Shown: positions 5,829 through 6,086 of the stretch, piece after piece | Position numbering within the stretch: position 1 is the stretch's first letter | Layout of the letters: every line of letters begins with the position of its first letter | From: Bacillus sp. sid0103 | GTDB taxonomy: Bacteria > Bacillota > Bacilli > Bacillales_B > DSM-18226 | Direction: 5' to 3' | Assembly (NCBI RefSeq): GCF_019219025.1 | Contig: NZ_JAHUWN010000065.1 | Location: 1-6,086 of the forward strand | DNA: 6,086 nt | Made by a program: the position numbers and the translations under genes | Notes under the pieces: generated by a model | Database searches by the model: none | What the model saw: the letters and a program-made list of their open reading frames with translations, nothing else | What the model was told of the DNA's origin: nothing

Positions 5829-5852
5829 TTCTTAAATTAACCTGCTCCGTTA
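5829..5852 (-). repeat. Divergent copy E of the dispersed repeat
   Basis: On the minus strand it reads TAACGGAGCAGG then TTAATTTAAGAA, close to copy C' with one inserted base. It also supplies one arm of a hairpin: AAATTA..CTGC (5834-5844) with GCAG.TAATTT (5864-5875). It sits just inside or beside the left end of the IS110 element. Confidence 0.45.
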
Positions 5853-5958
5853 GAATTCCTGTAGGCAGCTAATTTTCAACTTTGAAAAAAATAGGTCCCT
5901 CAGTAAGATATGAGTATAGACACCACTCTAACTCAAAACCTTAAGGAGGAACCCTTAT
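5834..5958 (+). ncRNA. Putative IS110 left-end region and bridge RNA locus
   Basis: IS110-group elements encode a bridge RNA in the non-coding left end, just before the transposase. The 125 bases here lack a gene and hold several short stems: the hairpin 5834-5875, CTCA (5899-5902) with TGAG (5911-5914), or alternatively GAGT (5912-5915) with ACTC (5925-5928), enclosed by AGGT (5893-5896) with ACCT (5938-5941). The loops would be the target and donor guides. The exact left boundary is not visible; the intact minus-strand promoter at 5782-5790 suggests it lies to the right of that. The assignment rests on position and family knowledge, with only weak structural support. Confidence 0.4.
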
Positions 5959-6086
5959 ATGAATTTTAAGATGCAAGACAAACAAAATCAACTAATTGAG
6001 AGAATTTCAGATAAACACCTTGTGGTTGGTGTAGATATCGCCCAAGAACTCCACGTAGCTAGAGCTGTAAATTTCCGTGGAATAAT
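5959..6086 (+). CDS. IS110-family transposase, N-terminal part (cut by window end)
   Basis: The first 42 residues are visible. HLVVGVDIAQELHVARAVNF (20-39) is the first strand-loop of the RuvC-like DEDD domain of IS110 transposases, with D26 as the first catalytic aspartate. The VARAVNFRG continuation is typical of the family. The enzyme is a bridge-RNA-guided recombinase acting with the C-terminal serine-containing domain, which lies outside the window. AAGGAGG (5943-5949) is an ideal ribosome site nine bases before the ATG. Whether the rest is intact cannot be judged. Confidence 0.88.
   Translation, partial: MNFKMQDKQNQLIERISDKHLVVGVDIAQELHVARAVNFRGI

Noticed and set aside
612..5852. CRISPR array
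   Set aside because: The repeat copies are irregularly spaced (27 bases to several kb), too variable, and no cas genes are present.
612..5852. Integron attC sites
   Set aside because: The repeats lack the paired attC core sites and long imperfect palindrome, and no integron integrase is seen in the window.

Overview
The window reads as a chromosomal or plasmid accessory segment from a low-GC Firmicute of the Bacillaceae (Bacillus in the broad sense; genus not resolved). The evidence is the AT-rich composition, strong AGGAGG-type ribosome sites, TTG start use, and protein families that I recognise as typical of Bacillus (DUF3888, DUF5316 and a YdfJ-like MMPL exporter). Family names come from recalled sequence patterns, not from a database search.

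Layout. Positions 1-140 are a GC-rich, hairpin-rich remnant without a convincing gene, possibly the right end of an IS605/TnpB-type element. A secreted DUF3888 protein follows (193-591, +), closed by a terminator that overlaps its stop codon. From 707 to 1025 lies the 3' scrap of an IS3-family (IS150-like) transposase with its probable right terminus. The centre is a divergent efflux module: a 739-residue MMPL/RND-type exporter on the minus strand (1060-3279) and a TetR-type regulator on the plus strand (3611-4192). The roughly 330 bp between them carry a perfect 18-bp palindrome that is the obvious operator candidate. Next come two hairpins, a DUF3224-like small protein (4620-5015, +), and a convergent minus-strand pair of small membrane proteins: a DUF5316-like protein (5440-5730) and an unrecognised 58-residue two-helix protein (5178-5354). 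The window ends inside an IS110-family transposase starting at 5959. Its upstream region is where IS110 elements usually encode their bridge RNA.

How the parts work together. The TetR/MMPL pair looks like a self-contained, ligand-inducible export system in which the regulator represses the divergent exporter and probably itself. The other genes are unconnected small accessory genes, each bounded by terminators.

The most unusual structure is a dispersed repeat of about 23 bp. On the minus strand it begins TAACGGGTGC (or a variant) and continues with a degenerate GATNGTTNAANAA tail. Six copies occur (612-634, 4463-4485, 5084-5106, 5134-5156, 5379-5401, 5829-5852), all in the same orientation and all between genes. 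Two copies extend to a 33-bp near-identity and bracket the whole IS3-remnant/MMPL/tetR block. This looks like a cassette boundary or an intergenic repeat family marking where small genes were exchanged.
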